A DNA stretch of 64,000 bases, taken from contig JBBMOL010000203.1 of the NCBI GenBank assembly GCA_037954665.1, forward strand, positions 496,001 to 560,000, written 5' to 3'. Positions within the stretch are counted from its first letter, which is position 1. Each line of letters opens with the position of its first letter. Made by a program: the position numbers and the translations under genes. The notes below the pieces were generated by a model that saw only the letters and a list, made by a program, of their open reading frames with translations, was not told the DNA's origin and did not search any database. Shown here piece after piece: positions 1 through 11,496 of this stretch. This stretch comes from Laguncularia racemosa. Taxonomy: Eukaryota > Streptophyta > Magnoliopsida > Myrtales > Combretaceae.

Positions 1-13
1 GGCAGCGGTGCCA
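1..13 (-). other. Primer binding site, Athila/Tat type (partial)
   Basis: On the minus strand these bases read TGGCACCGCTGCC, close to the TGGCGCCGTTGCC-type site used by Athila and Tat elements. It lies about 10 bases from the inferred LTR end at 23. The rest of the site and the element body fall outside the window. Confidence 0.55.
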
Positions 14-22
14 AAAACTTAA

Positions 23-1389
23 TGCACTCGAATTTAACTGATTGTTTTAAGTTTTAAATTTATAACCAATAAAATCTATTATTGAGCTTGGTAGTGTACC
101 TATTGATTATAGTATAGATTTAACAGGTGTCATCTTTTGGAATCTAGAAAACAAGTACTACTATTACCTTTCTCTACCATTTAGTCTAATTTATGATGTG
201 AAAATTATGAATTAAATTAAGAATTAACAAATCCTAACAACCCTAGAATCAAATGATGTTTTCAAATATATATATATATATTCAATCACAAAATATACCC
301 CTCATCTTATTCCACCTTAACCCGTAAATTCTCAAAATGAGATATCGATTAATGATTCAATTTATACTTTGCACCGTAAGAATTCTCAAGTAAAAACAAT
401 TACTCCCTCGAGTTAATCAATTCTTAATCATGCACAAGATAATGGAGACCTCTCCCTCACTACCGTTATGCAAGATCTCATTAAGTTCACAAATTTCGAA
501 TAATTGTAGAAAATCAATGTTTTCCTACCTTTAGGTAAAACATGTAATCTTTCTATTCATGAAGATCTAATTTACTAGACGAAACCTCTTTCAATCTAAT
601 AAAAATTAGACATGTAATCAATTCGCGCACATAAATTAATCACAAGAATAATGGAAACACATGAATAGATGTAAGGATATAAACAATTCATTAATTAATC
701 AATGTTTTAGCACATGAGTTAGGGTTTCACAAGATGAAAGCTATAAAGAATTACTACTCCATGGAGTTTTCAATAAAAACAGAGAATCTAAGGAAGTAAA
801 ATTGATTCATGATAGAAAGAGTAATCCCTTATGTCTCCTCATGAAGTTTGTAATAGTGCTCCCCTAGGGTTTTTTAGAACAAAGCCAGAAGAAAAAAAGT
901 CTTTTTAAAATAAAACAAGGTGTCTATTTATAGTTCTACGAAAACAGGGTTCAACATGGGCATTGCACGGCCATGCTCCAGGCCATGTTGACTTCGAAAC
1001 ACGTTATTTTCACTACCCAGTTCAGCACGGCCTTCAGCACCGCTATGCTCTAAGTAGGGCTGAAAAAAAACAAACTTGTATTCTCGTTTTTAGTATCAAC
1101 ACGGGCTGTATTAAACCTAAGGCACACCTTGATATAGCTACTAGTCATTTTTTGCATTCAGCACTGGTGTCTACATGGGTTGTGCTGAACTAAAAATCAA
1201 TTTTCTTCATTTTTTGCCAAACTTCACCTCGCCTATGCTCATATCATCCTTAAACCTTTCTTTTGTCTCCATTGATGTCTGAAATTAAAATTTAATCATA
1301 TAAGTACCTTTTTCTTCACAATTCACATGAAATCTATATAAAATTATAATTAATAAGCACTAGAATTAAAGGTCTTCCAACACTTATCA
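23..1389 (-). repeat. LTR of a minus-strand Athila-like retrotransposon (5' LTR)
   Basis: Read on the minus strand, the block starts TGATAAGTGTTGG at 1389 and ends in CA at 23, next to a primer-site motif. A TATAAATA box lies at 925-932 (minus). Its first 130 bases resemble those of the Athila-like LTRs at 54096 and 59349: an AT-rich start, then GGTACTTA, then an ATCAATGGAGACAAAAG-like stretch. It carries several GCACGGCC/GGCC motifs (965-1170), as the 54096 LTR does. The open frame at 963-1193 is judged non-coding. Boundaries rest on TG/CA ends and are approximate; no second copy is visible to confirm them. Confidence 0.55.
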
Positions 1390-3930
1390 ATGACCTCTTT
1401 AACATGAGTTGTTTCTCCCCGAGTTAAATTGAGGTGATACAACCTCTTTGGTAGAGATGAACTATTGCTGAAAACTTTTAGGTGGATGGTGATTGGCTTA
1501 TTGAGGAAGCTTTAATTTGATTTGCCCAAAATTGTGTAAATTTAAGTGCATTAAAAAGAGAGGACACATGTTGCTTACTTGGTGGATTATCACATATATG
1601 ATGGTTATGTATCAACTCATCGAATGCATCCATTTATATTGCTAAACATGTGGGAAGATCTTATTACTCACTGTCGCGTTAGCAGAATGGCACTTTGGTT
1701 CTTACTCTTCTTAATTTTCATGCTCGCTTATATATATACATGTGCTAAGGAGAGAAATACCTTTACAAGCTTTTTCGAAAATTCTCTTCTTTATTATCTC
1801 TCAACAATTCAAAAAGAAGCTCTCATCCTCATTCTCACTTCATTCATCTCACTTCTAAATTTTCCTCATTTATAACTAAATCAAAGGTATGTTTGAAACT
1901 ACTTCAAGCTCCTCTCACACCCTTATTGATTAGGGTTTAGCACTTTTAGCATGAAATCCTAAGAGGGCTATTCCTTACCCTTCAACTCCCTCCAGTAGAG
2001 GTGGTCATGTCAATGGTAGTTGAGGTAAATAGGATGCCTACAATTGAGGAATTGCCAGTGGATGTTTATCTCGACAATGGCAAGGATGCAAAGCCCTTAA
2101 TGCCATTGTATAATGGTGATAAAGTGAGTGGCAACAAGCCCAATGGCATGGCTAGCAAATTGTTAGATGCTAACATAGAGTGTTTTCCTATACTATGAGC
2201 CAATGCTTGAAGGTTAGTAGATTAGGAAGCTTGAAAAGCTCAATTGAGTTGCTTTAGTGAAGGGTAACCTTCAACTTGCTTTCAACCATTTCCAAAAAAC
2301 ATTTTTCAACTACTACAAAGTCCGTACTCGCTTAACCCTAACTTTTATAAGATTTTAGAGGAATATAAAATTTTGTGTGTAGACCACTGAATAAAGCTAG
2401 CCCCCTAATTGTTTCGGTTCTTCTATACCATTAAGAGGAACGAGTTAGCTAGTGGTTAGTACTGCCTAACATGCTAACATGGTTAAAGCTGTTTGTGGGA
2501 CTTGCTTTGTTAGTCCACGGTTGGAAAAGATAAATTTCTAAAGATTAGATCAAATGATGAGTTTAACTTCTAGATAAAGTGGGTAGAGTTGATTAGAATT
2601 GGGCCAATACAACTCCTTGATAATGATAGCTAGTTAGCTAATTTCTTATTAAGGCAATTGGGTAAGCTACACAACTTCTACAATATTGAGCACATCATAT
2701 CCATCCAGTTTGGGATCAACACTATCCTAACAGAAAGGGATGAGACACTTCCTTTAAAGGAGAAGGAAGAAAGGGAAGAGGAGGAAGAGGGCATATAAGA
2801 GGTTTCTAAAGGTACTCACTATTCCTTAGTCGCCATGTTGAAATAGATTGGCTTAGACGGAGTCATTCATTTGCTAAATTCTTAAGGGAGGGCAGCTCTT
2901 GGTGACTTATGCTTAGCACAATGTACTTTTTTCTTTACATCTCTTTTCAATTCTCTAAGTTTCTAAATCACTTTTACTTGTCTTTTTTCACACATGCAAC
3001 TAAAAAAGGCTAACCTATCTTAGCTTCGTGCTAAAAACAAAGCGCCTACTAAAAGGGCAAAAAGGATGGTGCAATTGAGATTACTACCTCTTCCCATCCT
3101 AAGGAGAGGGGAATCAAGACCGTTGAACTCCAACTAATTTAGGAGAGTCGTCTTATAGCCGATTTAACTATGAAAAGCAAGAAAGTGGAGAAGGCGCCTA
3201 TTCCCTCGAAGCTTAAGAGAAGGTTTAGAGAGAACAATGGTGGGGTAAGTTGGAGAGGTGAAGCAACCATTGTTTGAAGCAAGCAATTGGTTTTGCTAAA
3301 TGAGGGTATTATTAGAGATTCCTCCACCAACTTGAGCCAAAAGTAGAGAGTGGAAGCTAGTTGCTTAGCCTGTTAAAGGAGTCTAAAAGCTATCCCCTCA
3401 ATTGACCTCATTCCATAGTTGGTCTCTAAGCTCAACCATGCTTACACGAGGATAATTTACATCCCTAACTAAAATGTCCACATTAGAGATAAGGTGGTGG
3501 GGAATGTAGAGTTATGTTAGTAAATTATGACCAACTTCATTATCCTACGAGATAGAGATGAGAATAAGGCCTTAAGGTGCTCCGCGACTATCAGGAATGT
3601 GGATGCTTTACTATAGACTAGGCAATATAAGGCTTGTCCTTAACACTTCCCCATAATATATTTATTTCTTTAACTTTATCTTATAATGTCTATTATGTCG
3701 TTAGACAAACATACATGCAACAATGCTATTCTGTGCACTAAAGGAGGAACGTAGGAAGGTATGTGCTCTTTGTTTAAACTATGAGGAACTTCAAATGAAG
3801 AAGCGTACATACTTCAACTAAACTATAAGTCTTTTACAAAGGGTGCAAGATGCATAAAATGTCGAAGCCCAGGTGTGGAAGAAAATGGCTACCTTAGAAG
3901 AGCTCATAAAGGAGACTAGGGCTTATACTG
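1390..3930 (+). pseudogene. Decayed Tat-like element: leader and ORF1 (gypsy-type transposon domain)
   Basis: No long open frame survives. Joining short stretches by eye, 2280-2600 resembles the Tat/Ogre ORF1 domain (Pfam 'Putative gypsy type transposon', PF04195): a basic FFYTIKR-like patch, then KLFVGL, then LLVHGWKR. A Glu-rich stretch follows at about 2750-2800, and heptad-like coiled coil at 3720-3930 (for example WKKMATLEELIKETRAY). The frame runs into the GP1 insertion at 3931 and seems to resume at 7855, where removing the insert and one TSD copy joins RAYT to DKLCH. I infer an old ORF1 of a Tat element. The call depends on degenerate motifs and could be wrong in detail. Confidence 0.45.
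1730..1737 (+). promoter_or_regulatory. Putative TATA box upstream of decayed Tat-like ORF1
   Basis: TATATATA is followed by a C/T-rich leader with many TCTC/TTC runs (1750-1870). The same arrangement occurs, inverted, at 42072-42080 of the minus-strand Tat-like element. This is a positional argument only. Confidence 0.3.
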
Positions 3931-4832
3931 TGATAGGAATCAAAATTTTACAGGACTTATCACTAGGGCAAGAACCAAAGGGTTACAAAATTTGGTGATG
4001 AGGGTCCTCTTTGAACAAACCAACCCTAAAAATATTTGTAGACTAATTTCTTTTCTATTACTTATTTGTTATGCATTCCAACAGGTATACTTGTCGGTTT
4101 TTACAAGGTGATGGATAAACTCGCTAAAGCTTAGCTTGTGGGTTATTTATGGACCGACATAAACCAAAGAAGAACTGGTTAAACAAATTGTTCACTTAAA
4201 TTGAAGAACCAACCACTTGAAGACCATTTGAATATGTAATTGTTGTTATGAGAACCGGTTATTTTGTTTATTTTGCACTTGTAAGTTTGATTTTTGGAAC
4301 CTATCACCTAGTCGCAACTTTGTAATTTTTTTTTTGTTTGTTTTTCCCTAATAGGAGCAAGTATAAACTTGCTAACTAGGGTTTTTAGAGAGCTTTTGAT
4401 AATTTGATAAAATTCAAATACTTTGCCGTGTGAGAGTCATCTCTTGCTAGCATCTACTCTTATCAATTTCTTTGGAAATTGTGGTGAGTTTGGCTTGGAA
4501 TTTCTTGTGAGCTATATCAAGATTTTCTAAGTTGCATCCTATTATTTCTAGTGTGTAATATCTAGTGATAGTTTCTTGATTTTTCTACTTGTTCTTTCAC
4601 ACCAAATTAGGGTTCATATTACTAGGATTACAAGCCAATTTTAAAGATTAGAATTGCATTATTTTATGTAATTGATTGGTATTGGAATTCCATTGTAATA
4701 TATCTAATTTGGTTCACACCATTGAGATTGTTCATCCTCTGATTCATGCCAATTTTGAGTCTAATTGATTATTTGTGGATTGATTATTCATTTATATCTT
4801 GTTCTTGTTGATTTGGATTCTTAAGCACATCA
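3931..4832 (+). repeat. GP1 5' LTR
   Basis: TG...CA ends. The first ~100 bases can be read as protein in the frame continuing from the internal region and give a G-L-I-T-R-A-R-T-K-G-L-Q stretch, like the tail of the chromovirus polyprotein. The copy at 6965-7854 differs by many substitutions, so this is an old insertion. Confidence 0.8.
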
Positions 4833-4838
4833 TATTTT

Positions 4839-4850
4839 TAGTATTAGAGT
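4839..4850 (+). other. GP1 primer binding site, degenerate (initiator Met tRNA)
   Basis: TAGTATTAGAGT follows the LTR by six bases. It matches the usual TGGTATCAGAGC at 9 of 12 positions. Confidence 0.6.
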
Positions 4851-5283
4851 ATAGGATTTGAGGGCGGGAATTGCATGAGCTTCATTTGAAGATTAGAGTT
4901 CTTGAAGTTGATTTCTTGATCTGAAATTGTTGAGGTGATTTGTAATAGTGATTGTGAATTTTGTTGCATTCTTGTTGTTATTGTTGAAGTGGACGTGGAT
5001 TGCTTGTAATAGCATTTGTTTTCTTGAGCTTACCATGAGGAAGGAGGAGTGTTCCTTTGTGATCATTTGGGAAAAGTGGAAATTGAAAACAAAGAAAAGT
5101 GAATTATGTGTTGGTGATTTCGAAAATTGAGGTTATCATTTGCAAATTTTCAAATTTGCTTAAGTGAGATTAAGGAAAATATTTGAAATTCAAATACCTT
5201 CTTTAAGTTGAAGAAGTTATTATGAAATAGTTGATTGGATGTTATTTGAATTTGATTTTTTTTTTACCATTTGTGGAGAAGGG

Positions 5284-6060
5284 TTACATTAAGAGTGGTA
5301 TTTTGAATTTGTTGTCATGATTGTGTTGTATGTGTGGCGAATTGGAGTTATGTTGTGAAGGGGTGTTGCAATGTGTGGTGTTGTATGTGTAATGGTAAAA
5401 GGTTGCTGCACGTGAAGAGGAGTGGTGTTTGAAAACTTGCACCATGATTGTGTTGTGTATGTGTGGTGGTGTAAGTGTGTAGTGAAGGGGATTACAACTT
5501 GTTGTGAGTTTGTGTTGTGAAGAAGGTGTTGTACGTAATGTGGAGGTATATGTTTGTGCCGCGATTAGAAAGGAAAACACTATGGTTAAATTTGAATTTC
5601 AAAACAAGCATTAAAGTATGGAAGTTATTATGTATTAATGCTTAAACACTTGCTTAGTTGAATTCATTAACCTACTATTTGGAAGAGTGTTTAATTAATG
5701 CTTCAATTTGTTGTTTCCATAATTGAAGTGTAGAAGTGTGTGAAGTTAAGTGGAGTTTAGGTTTTTCTTTTGTAGTAGTTGTAGTGTAGCATTAGAGTGT
5801 TGTTGTTGATCGAAAGTGTGTGTGTTGTGGTGTAAAATAAAGTGAATCGTGGGTGTGGAAGTGTATGTAGCGTGATTGTGGGAGTGTGTGTGTAAAGCCA
5901 TTTAGGGTGTGTGTTGCACTAGTTGTTGTTGTACCGTGGAAGTGCCTTTGTGTGTATTGCACCATGAGTGTAGGTGTGGTGTAAGGTTGAGGTGTGTTGA
6001 TTGTGACGAGGTGTGTAAGTGTGTGTATAGTGTAGTGTGCTATTGGCTTGTTGAAGTTAG
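5284..6060 (+). repeat. TG-rich degenerate repeats in GP1 leader
   Basis: Loose repeats of GTGTTGT / GTGTGTG / CACCATGA(T/G)TGT units fill most of the non-coding leader. Three of the units contain 'gcaccatga(g/t)tgt'. A shorter, similar stretch is at 28490-28690 in GP2, so it is a family feature. Open frames here on either strand (rich in Thr/His or Cys/Val) are products of the base bias, not genes. Confidence 0.5.
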
Positions 6061-6129
6061 TAAGCAACTATGTCAAATGATTTGTATTTGTGTACTAATG
6101 TACTACGCCGAACATTGACTTCTTTTCTA

Positions 6130-6555
6130 GCCATTAATGATGGGTAGAGAGAAAATTTGTTTCATACTTCTTATAGGGTGCAAGGTAATTTATGTGCTCT
6201 TATTTATTGATGGTGGTAATTGTACTAATGTTGTGGCTGCCTCATTAGTATCAAAATTACAACTTGTAACTATTCCACATCTAGAACCCTATAAATTACA
6301 TTAACTAAGTGAGTAAGGGAGTCTCCATGTGACCTAGAGGGTTAGGGTACCTTTTAGTATAGGGGATAAATATCATGATGAAATAGAATGTGACATTGTT
6401 CCTATATATGCATCCCACATATTGCTTGGCAGACCGTGGTTATGTGATAGGAGGGTTTTACTTGATGGCTATAGAAATACTTATATGTTTCAATTGGAGG
6501 GTAAACGTATAGTATTTAACCTTACGTCACCATCAGAGGTCCAAGAGGTGCAATG
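6130..6555 (+). pseudogene. GP1 retropepsin-like aspartic protease remnant
   Basis: The active-site stretch LFIDGGNCTNVVA (about 6208-6246) gives the D-G-G form of the D-S/T-G motif. Further on come a YKLH stretch, an IVPIYASHILLGRPW motif (about 6400-6440) and a DG-YRNTYMF segment. These match the protease in GP2 and in the chromoviruses here. Stop codons (near 6147, 6301 and 6312) and loss of most of gag make it non-functional. Confidence 0.7.
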
Positions 6556-6950
6556 ATAGATAAGTCAACCATCAGAATTCCGTGAAGTTCATAGTCGAAT
6601 GAGTTAATCTTTAGAGGACCAAGCGGTTCAGAAGCAGATGTGTTAACCATCAGAAGTCTAAAAGGTTTAGGAGTAGATGAGTAAACCATTAGAGGGCTAA
6701 GAGGTTCAAAGACATATAAGTGAAACAGGAAAGGAGAAGACAATATTGGTGGGATAGTTTGAGTTAGGGGAGGTCATAATGGATGATAGACCATTATATG
6801 TGTTGCAGATGACATATATCCTAGAGATGGAGGGGCAAGAGCAACTACCTCCTATGGTATCTTAGGTATTGGGAAACTATAGTGATATTTTAACAAATAA
6901 CTTGCTGGGAGGATATAGAGTCTCTATTAAATTTGAGGACAAATCTTCTT

Positions 6951-6964
6951 GAGGCCTAAGGAGA
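6951..6964 (+). other. GP1 polypurine tract
   Basis: Purine-rich AGGCCTAAGGAGA directly precedes the 3' LTR. In the chromovirus frame this region reads NLRTNLLEA-stop-GDDRNQ, like the last integrase residues of the chromoviruses here (RTNPFEEGGNDRD). Confidence 0.65.
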
Positions 6965-7854
6965 TGATAGGAATCAGAATTCTACAGGACTTATCACTAG
7001 GGTAAGAACCCAAGGATTACAAAATTTGGCGATGAGGGTCTTCTTTGAACAAACCGACTCCAAAAATATTTGTAGACTAACTTCTTTTCTATTACTTATT
7101 TGTTGTGCATTCCAACAAGTATACTTGTTAGTTTTTACAGGGCAATGCATAAACTCGCTAAAGCTCAGCTTGTGTGTTATTCATGGATCGAGATAAACCA
7201 AAGAAGAACTGGTCCAACAAATTGTTCACTTGAATTGAAGAACCAACCACTTGAAGACCATTTGAATATGTAATTGTTGCTATGAAAACTGGCTATTTTG
7301 TTTATTTTGTACTTGTAATTTTGATTTTTGGAACCGACCACCTAGTGGCAACTTTGTAATTTTTTTTGTTTGTTTTACCCTAATAGAAGCAAGTATAAAT
7401 ACTTGCTAACTAGGGTTTTAGAGAGCTTTTTGATAATTTGATAAAATTCAAACACTTTTTCGTATGAGAGTCATCTCTTGCTAGCATCCACTCTTATCAA
7501 TTTCTTTAGAAATTATGGCGAGTTTGGCTTGGAATTTCTTATGAGTTATATCAAGATTTTCTAAGTTGCATCTGATTATTGCTTGTTTGTAATATCTAGT
7601 GATAGTTGGTTGATTTTTATATTTATTCTTTCACGCTAAATTAGGATTCATATTATTAGGATTACAAGCCAATATTTATTCTTTCACGCTAAATTAATTG
7701 GTATTGGAATTTCATTGTAATACAACTAATTTGGTTCATGCCATTGAGATTGTTCATCCTTTAATTCACGCCAATTTTATGTCCAATTGATTATTTGTAG
7801 ATTGATTAATCATTTATATCATTTGTTTGTTGATTTGGATTCTTAGGTACATCA
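6965..7854 (+). repeat. GP1 3' LTR
   Basis: Second LTR copy, ending ACATCA before GACTG. It carries the LTR-start coding stretch GLITRVRTQGLQNLAM, matching the 5' copy with a few changes. Confidence 0.8.
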
Positions 7855-8467
7855 GACTGATAAGCTTTGTCATTAGATAAAGGCTTCTACGAGCAAGAAC
7901 ACCCTTCTTCAAGATAAATTATCCAGGACATAGAAGGAGAAGGAGGTGCTTTAGTAGAAAACCAATGACCTATCTCATTAGCCATTTGAGGCCAAAGGAA
8001 AGTTGAATGTCTTGAGGCCTGTGGTCAGCTCACTCAAGAAAGGGAGAAGGAGTACAAGGGGAAGATCAGGGTGCATGAAGACAATCTAAGGCACCATTAG
8101 GCTCAAATTGGGGTATTTGAATGGGAGGTTTACACCCTCGGGCAAAAGGTGCATGACGATATCATAGAAAGTAGAGAATGGATCAAGCTACAACGGGAGC
8201 TTTATAATGACAAGTAGCAAAGTAAGCTGCCTTAAAGTGATTCTTTAACCTTGATCTTAAAGGCATGGGGGATGATGACACCAACCCTTTAAAAGATTTT
8301 GAAGCCCCTCTAAAAGTTGTGGAGGATATAATTGAAGTGTAGGTGGGCTAAAAGGATACCTTTGCCAATAAAGTCCTCCTTCCTTTAAGGTCCAACCCCC
8401 TAAAAGATTCTACACCTCCAATCAAAGAAGCACCTCCCAAACTATCTAAGGTGGTCTAAACAGACCA
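7855..8467 (+). pseudogene. Decayed Tat-like ORF1, coiled-coil part
   Basis: Short stretches read as charged coiled coil: LTQEREKEYKGKIRVHEDN (about 8030-8090), then VFEWEVYTLGQKVHDD. Several stops interrupt it. It continues the frame broken by GP1 and is cut at 8468 by chromovirus C1. Coiled coil after the PF04195-like domain is the usual layout of Tat/Ogre ORF1. Confidence 0.45.
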
Positions 8468-9212
8468 TGATAGAGATCGGGAGGCATCCAACACTCAGGA
8501 GCTAGTCAAAGCTAATGACCCTTTACAAGGTATCGGGGTCCTATGACATGATCATGGACCAAGCGAATGAATGAGGCATTGCAAGGGTTGATTGTGGAAC
8601 TTCAAGAGTAAGAGGTGATTCGAATTTGACACAACTCTAACACATGTCCTAAGCTCATGAACATCTTATATCAAAGTGGGGACGAAGCGGAGAAGATCTG
8701 AATTGCATTGACGACCATCAGCGAAGGAAAGGTCGCCAACCTATCACCTAGGTCGCCGACCTAGAATTGGCCAGCCTTTAAAAGGCAAGGTACGCCGGAT
8801 ATGAAGGCTGCCGACCTTGGAATTTACACCGCCGACCTACTGGCCGCCCTAACCCATCCATTGTTTTTTTTTATTATTTCAAAGCCGACCCTGGATGTAT
8901 TTAGGCCGCCAGCTTTTAATTAATGACAAATATAAATTCCTTTGTACGACATTTGAAAGGCATTATCAGATTTATCATATTGTGAATGAGATTTTTGAGA
9001 GAGTTCTCTCTTCCTTTAGTTCTTGCGAATAGAACTAATCTTGATTTCTTCATCCTAAACACTTGGGGAAATTGATCCGTGAATGCTTAGGTTCCATTCG
9101 ATGTGTTCGATTGGGGTCGGGTTACGTTTAATTCATTCGATTCAATTTCGATTCTAGGGTTTGAATCCTTATTGATCGTTGAGTCTTAGATCGATATCTA
9201 GGGTTTGTGTCA
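8468..9212 (+). repeat. C1 5' LTR
   Basis: Starts TGATAGAGATCGGG and ends GTGTCA. A TATAAATT box lies at 8931-8938. A GC-rich GGCCG/GCCGCC region (8740-8910) contrasts with the AT-rich surroundings. I counted roughly 14 differences from the 3' copy in the first 165 bases, so the element is fairly old. Confidence 0.9.
8931..8938 (+). promoter_or_regulatory. C1 LTR TATA box
   Basis: TATAAATT in a sequence otherwise free of strong TATA motifs, about 280 bases before the LTR end. The equivalent in the 3' LTR is near 21420. Confidence 0.4.
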
Positions 9213-9214
9213 TT

Positions 9215-9226
9215 TGGTATCAAAGC
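9215..9226 (+). other. C1 primer binding site (initiator Met tRNA)
   Basis: TGGTATCAAAGC, one base from TGGTATCAGAGC, two bases after the LTR. Confidence 0.85.
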
Positions 9227-9962
9227 CGAGGTTCATTGAATCGGGTAATTTCTATCCTTATTCATATTTTATTTGTTCACTGATTGTGCGAATTTTCTAT
9301 CGTAGTCTATTAAAAAAAAAAATCGTTCATAGGAATTTGGCTCGTTAATCCCATTGTTTATTACTGTCGTCGTTTGGTTGCACAATTGCTTCTTGTGATT
9401 TCCCATTGTTCCAGATTCCATCGGGATATAATATATTATTTATACATTCCACTACCGATTTCATTAAAGGACTCAGAATCCTTTTTCATTGTCTCCTTCG
9501 GGTAATAGATCCACTTGCTCGTGGTTTATTCTAGTCGAGGAATATCACATTCTAAATAGCAATTCTTGGCGTGAAAAAAAAAAAGAGGGTTGCTGAATGT
9601 TGATTGAATTCCCATTGATAATTTATTTCATTGGATAAACTTTCCGTGTTCATTGTTTTTCCTGTCAAGTCGTTCATATTCCATTCCGGTCATTGAGTTT
9701 GTCATCGTTATTCGTTGCTTAATTTTTTTTTTTGAGTTGTCACATTGATTTATCCTAGTCGTTTATTTGAAGAAATTTCGTTGAGTTAGTTCTAGAACAA
9801 GGACTTGTAAAGGAAAAATAGAGTGTGAGATTAATATCGTGAGAAGTCCCAAAATTTGTGTTACACACGAGTGAATTTTCATCTTTGAGTGTAAACACGT
9901 GACGGAGTGAATTGTGAGGCCTTGATATATTTTTATTACTAACATTCTTTGTTGCAGGAAAC
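9227..9962 (+). other. C1 untranslated leader, possible intron
   Basis: Non-coding leader with no supported frame. It ends in a TTACTAAC branch-site-like motif, then TTCTTTGTTGCAG and GAAACATG at the gag start. The beginning has GGGTAATTT, a possible 5' splice site. The same ends occur in C3. Confidence 0.4.
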
Positions 9963-10520
9963 ATGTCTGGCTAAAGTTCATCTGAAAAGGGAGAAGGGAG
10001 TAGGAGATAATAAGTTGATGTTTGATGCGTTGTTGAGTGAGATGAGAAAAATGATGAGCAAGATAGATAGGATGGAGTAAAGTAGGGTGCCTACGGGTAG
10101 CACTACAGTGGGTCGAAGATTTGAGAGGCTTCCGAGGAGGGGAGTGAGAATGGAATTAGAAGAAGATACTAAAGTGGGAGAGTATAATTTTGTGATGGGG
10201 AGAGACAATACCCAAAGGAGAGATAATAATTTAGGTAGCATAAAGATGAAAATACCACCCTTTCAAGGGAAGAATGATCTCGAATTATACTTGGAGTGGG
10301 AGCGAAAGGTTGATCACATATTTGAGTGCCATAATTATTTAGAGGATAAGAAGATTAAACTTACAATAGTTGAATTCACTGACTATGCGAGTGTATGGTG
10401 GGATCAACTGGTTAGAAATAGAAGACGATATGGGGAGAGACCTGTTAGCACATGGGATGAGATGAAAACAATCATGCAGAAGAGGTACATTCCTACTCAT
10501 TGTTTTAGGGATTTACATAG
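9963..10520 (+). pseudogene. C1 gag, N-terminal part
   Basis: Begins at ATG 9963 but meets TAA at codon 4. From 10087 a frame encodes GRRFERLPRRGVRMELEED, then the capsid region (KIPPFQGKNDLELYLEWERK, VWWDQLVRNRRRYGERP). It stops at the C2 insertion after YIPTHCFRDLHS. The last ~35 residues of the visible open frame (to 10626) come from the C2 LTR, not from gag. The rest of gag resumes at 17026. The product would be the structural Gag that forms virus-like particles. Confidence 0.85.
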
Positions 10521-11246
10521 TGACGCGAATCCTAGATATCGATCTAAGACCCAGTGTTCAAAAAGGATTCAAACCCGAGAATCGAAAACAAAACGTAACC
10601 CGACCCCAATCGAACCTGTCGATTAGAACCTAAGCTATCCGGATTGATTTCTCCAAGCGTTTAGAATGAAGAAATTGAAGGAAGTTCTATTGCAAGATCT
10701 TAAGAAGAGAGGATTCTCTCAAGGAAAATTTCTTTCTCAAATTGATAAAGTGTCCTTTCAAATGACAAAACAAAGTGTTATAGTCGAAAAAAAACACATA
10801 AGCTGGCGGCCTAAATGCATATATGGCTGGCTTTGAAATAATGGAATAAAACAAAAAGACGTTCCACGGATATTTAGGCCGGCACTACACCGACGATGCA
10901 GATTCCAAGGCCAGCAGCCTTAACCTGCGACGTTGCTTCGCTCAAGGCCGGCCAAGAAGGCCGGCTCTCCTTTGCCTCTAGGCTGGCGGCCTTCCCTTTG
11001 CTGAAGGCTATCATTCCATCGTTGATGGCCTCCGCTTCATCCGTGCTTTGATATATTATGTTTACTAGCTTGGGACTTGAATTAGACTTATGTCAACCCC
11101 TTTCTTTCTCTTAGAGTTCCATAACTAATCCTTGCAAGGCTTCTCCCACTCGCTTAGCTCTAGCTCTTGTCATTAGACCTCCAATACCATGTAGCGGGTC
11201 ATTAGACTTTAGCTCGTGAACTCTTGATGCTACTTAATCCCCATCA
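10521..11246 (-). repeat. C2 3' LTR
   Basis: On the minus strand, from TGATGGGGATTAAG at 11246 to the GCGTCA end at 10521. It contains the GC-rich GGCCGGC block (10910-11000) and a degraded version of the LTR-encoded protein tail. Confidence 0.9.
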
Positions 11247-11419
11247 TTCCCCCCTTCCTCAGAAAGATTCATCCTCGAATCACCTACATCATATAGAGAA
11301 AGGTCAGAAACATTAAAAGTTACGCTTACATTACCATAGTGACTTGGCAAGTCAATCTTGTAAGCGTTATCATTGATGCGCTCCAACACTTGAAATGGCC
11401 CATCTCCCCTAGGGTGCAA
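11234..11419 (-). pseudogene. C2 integrase C-terminal part, running into the LTR
   Basis: Encodes HPRGDGPFQVLERINDNAYK, LPSHYGNVSVTFNVSDLSLYD and MNLSEEGGNDGD, the C-terminal domain of chromovirus integrase. Its last codons cross the polypurine tract and the LTR start at 11246. It is separated by frame breaks from the catalytic part. Confidence 0.8.
11247..11260 (-). other. C2 polypurine tract
   Basis: GAGGAAGGGGGGAA on the minus strand, directly before the 3' LTR. Confidence 0.8.
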
Positions 11420-11496
11420 CTTAGATTTCTGCTATTCAGCAAATCTCTCCTTTCTCAGATGTACCCACACCCAATCTCCTGGATGAAAAACAGTCT

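Larger units (their letters stand above)
3931..7854 (+). mobile_element. GP1: gag-protease-type non-autonomous Ty3/gypsy element, decayed
   Basis: The element is bounded by two LTRs of 902 bp (3931-4832) and 890 bp (6965-7854), both starting TGATAGGAATCA and ending ACATCA. Flanks TACTG (3926-3930) and GACTG (7855-7859) look like a 5-bp TSD with one change. The internal part is only 2.1 kb: degenerate Met-tRNA primer site, long TG-rich leader, a start-like ATG near 6067, then directly a protease remnant and a polypurine tract. No RT, RNase H or integrase is visible. Most of gag is missing compared with the relative at 27028-31873. It sits inside a Tat-like ORF1. Confidence 0.8.

Noticed and set aside
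2001..2198. 65-codon frame starting MVMSMVVEVNRM
   Set aside because: Too short, without a recognised domain, and inside decayed Tat-like sequence; not claimed as a separate gene.
5284..6118. Thr/His-rich and Cys/Val-rich open frames on both strands
   Set aside because: They are produced by TG-rich repeats in the GP1 leader and are not conserved in GP2.
10521..10626. Apparent novel C-terminus of C1 gag (SKTQCSKRIQTRESKTK)
   Set aside because: It is the C2 LTR read in the gag frame by chance.
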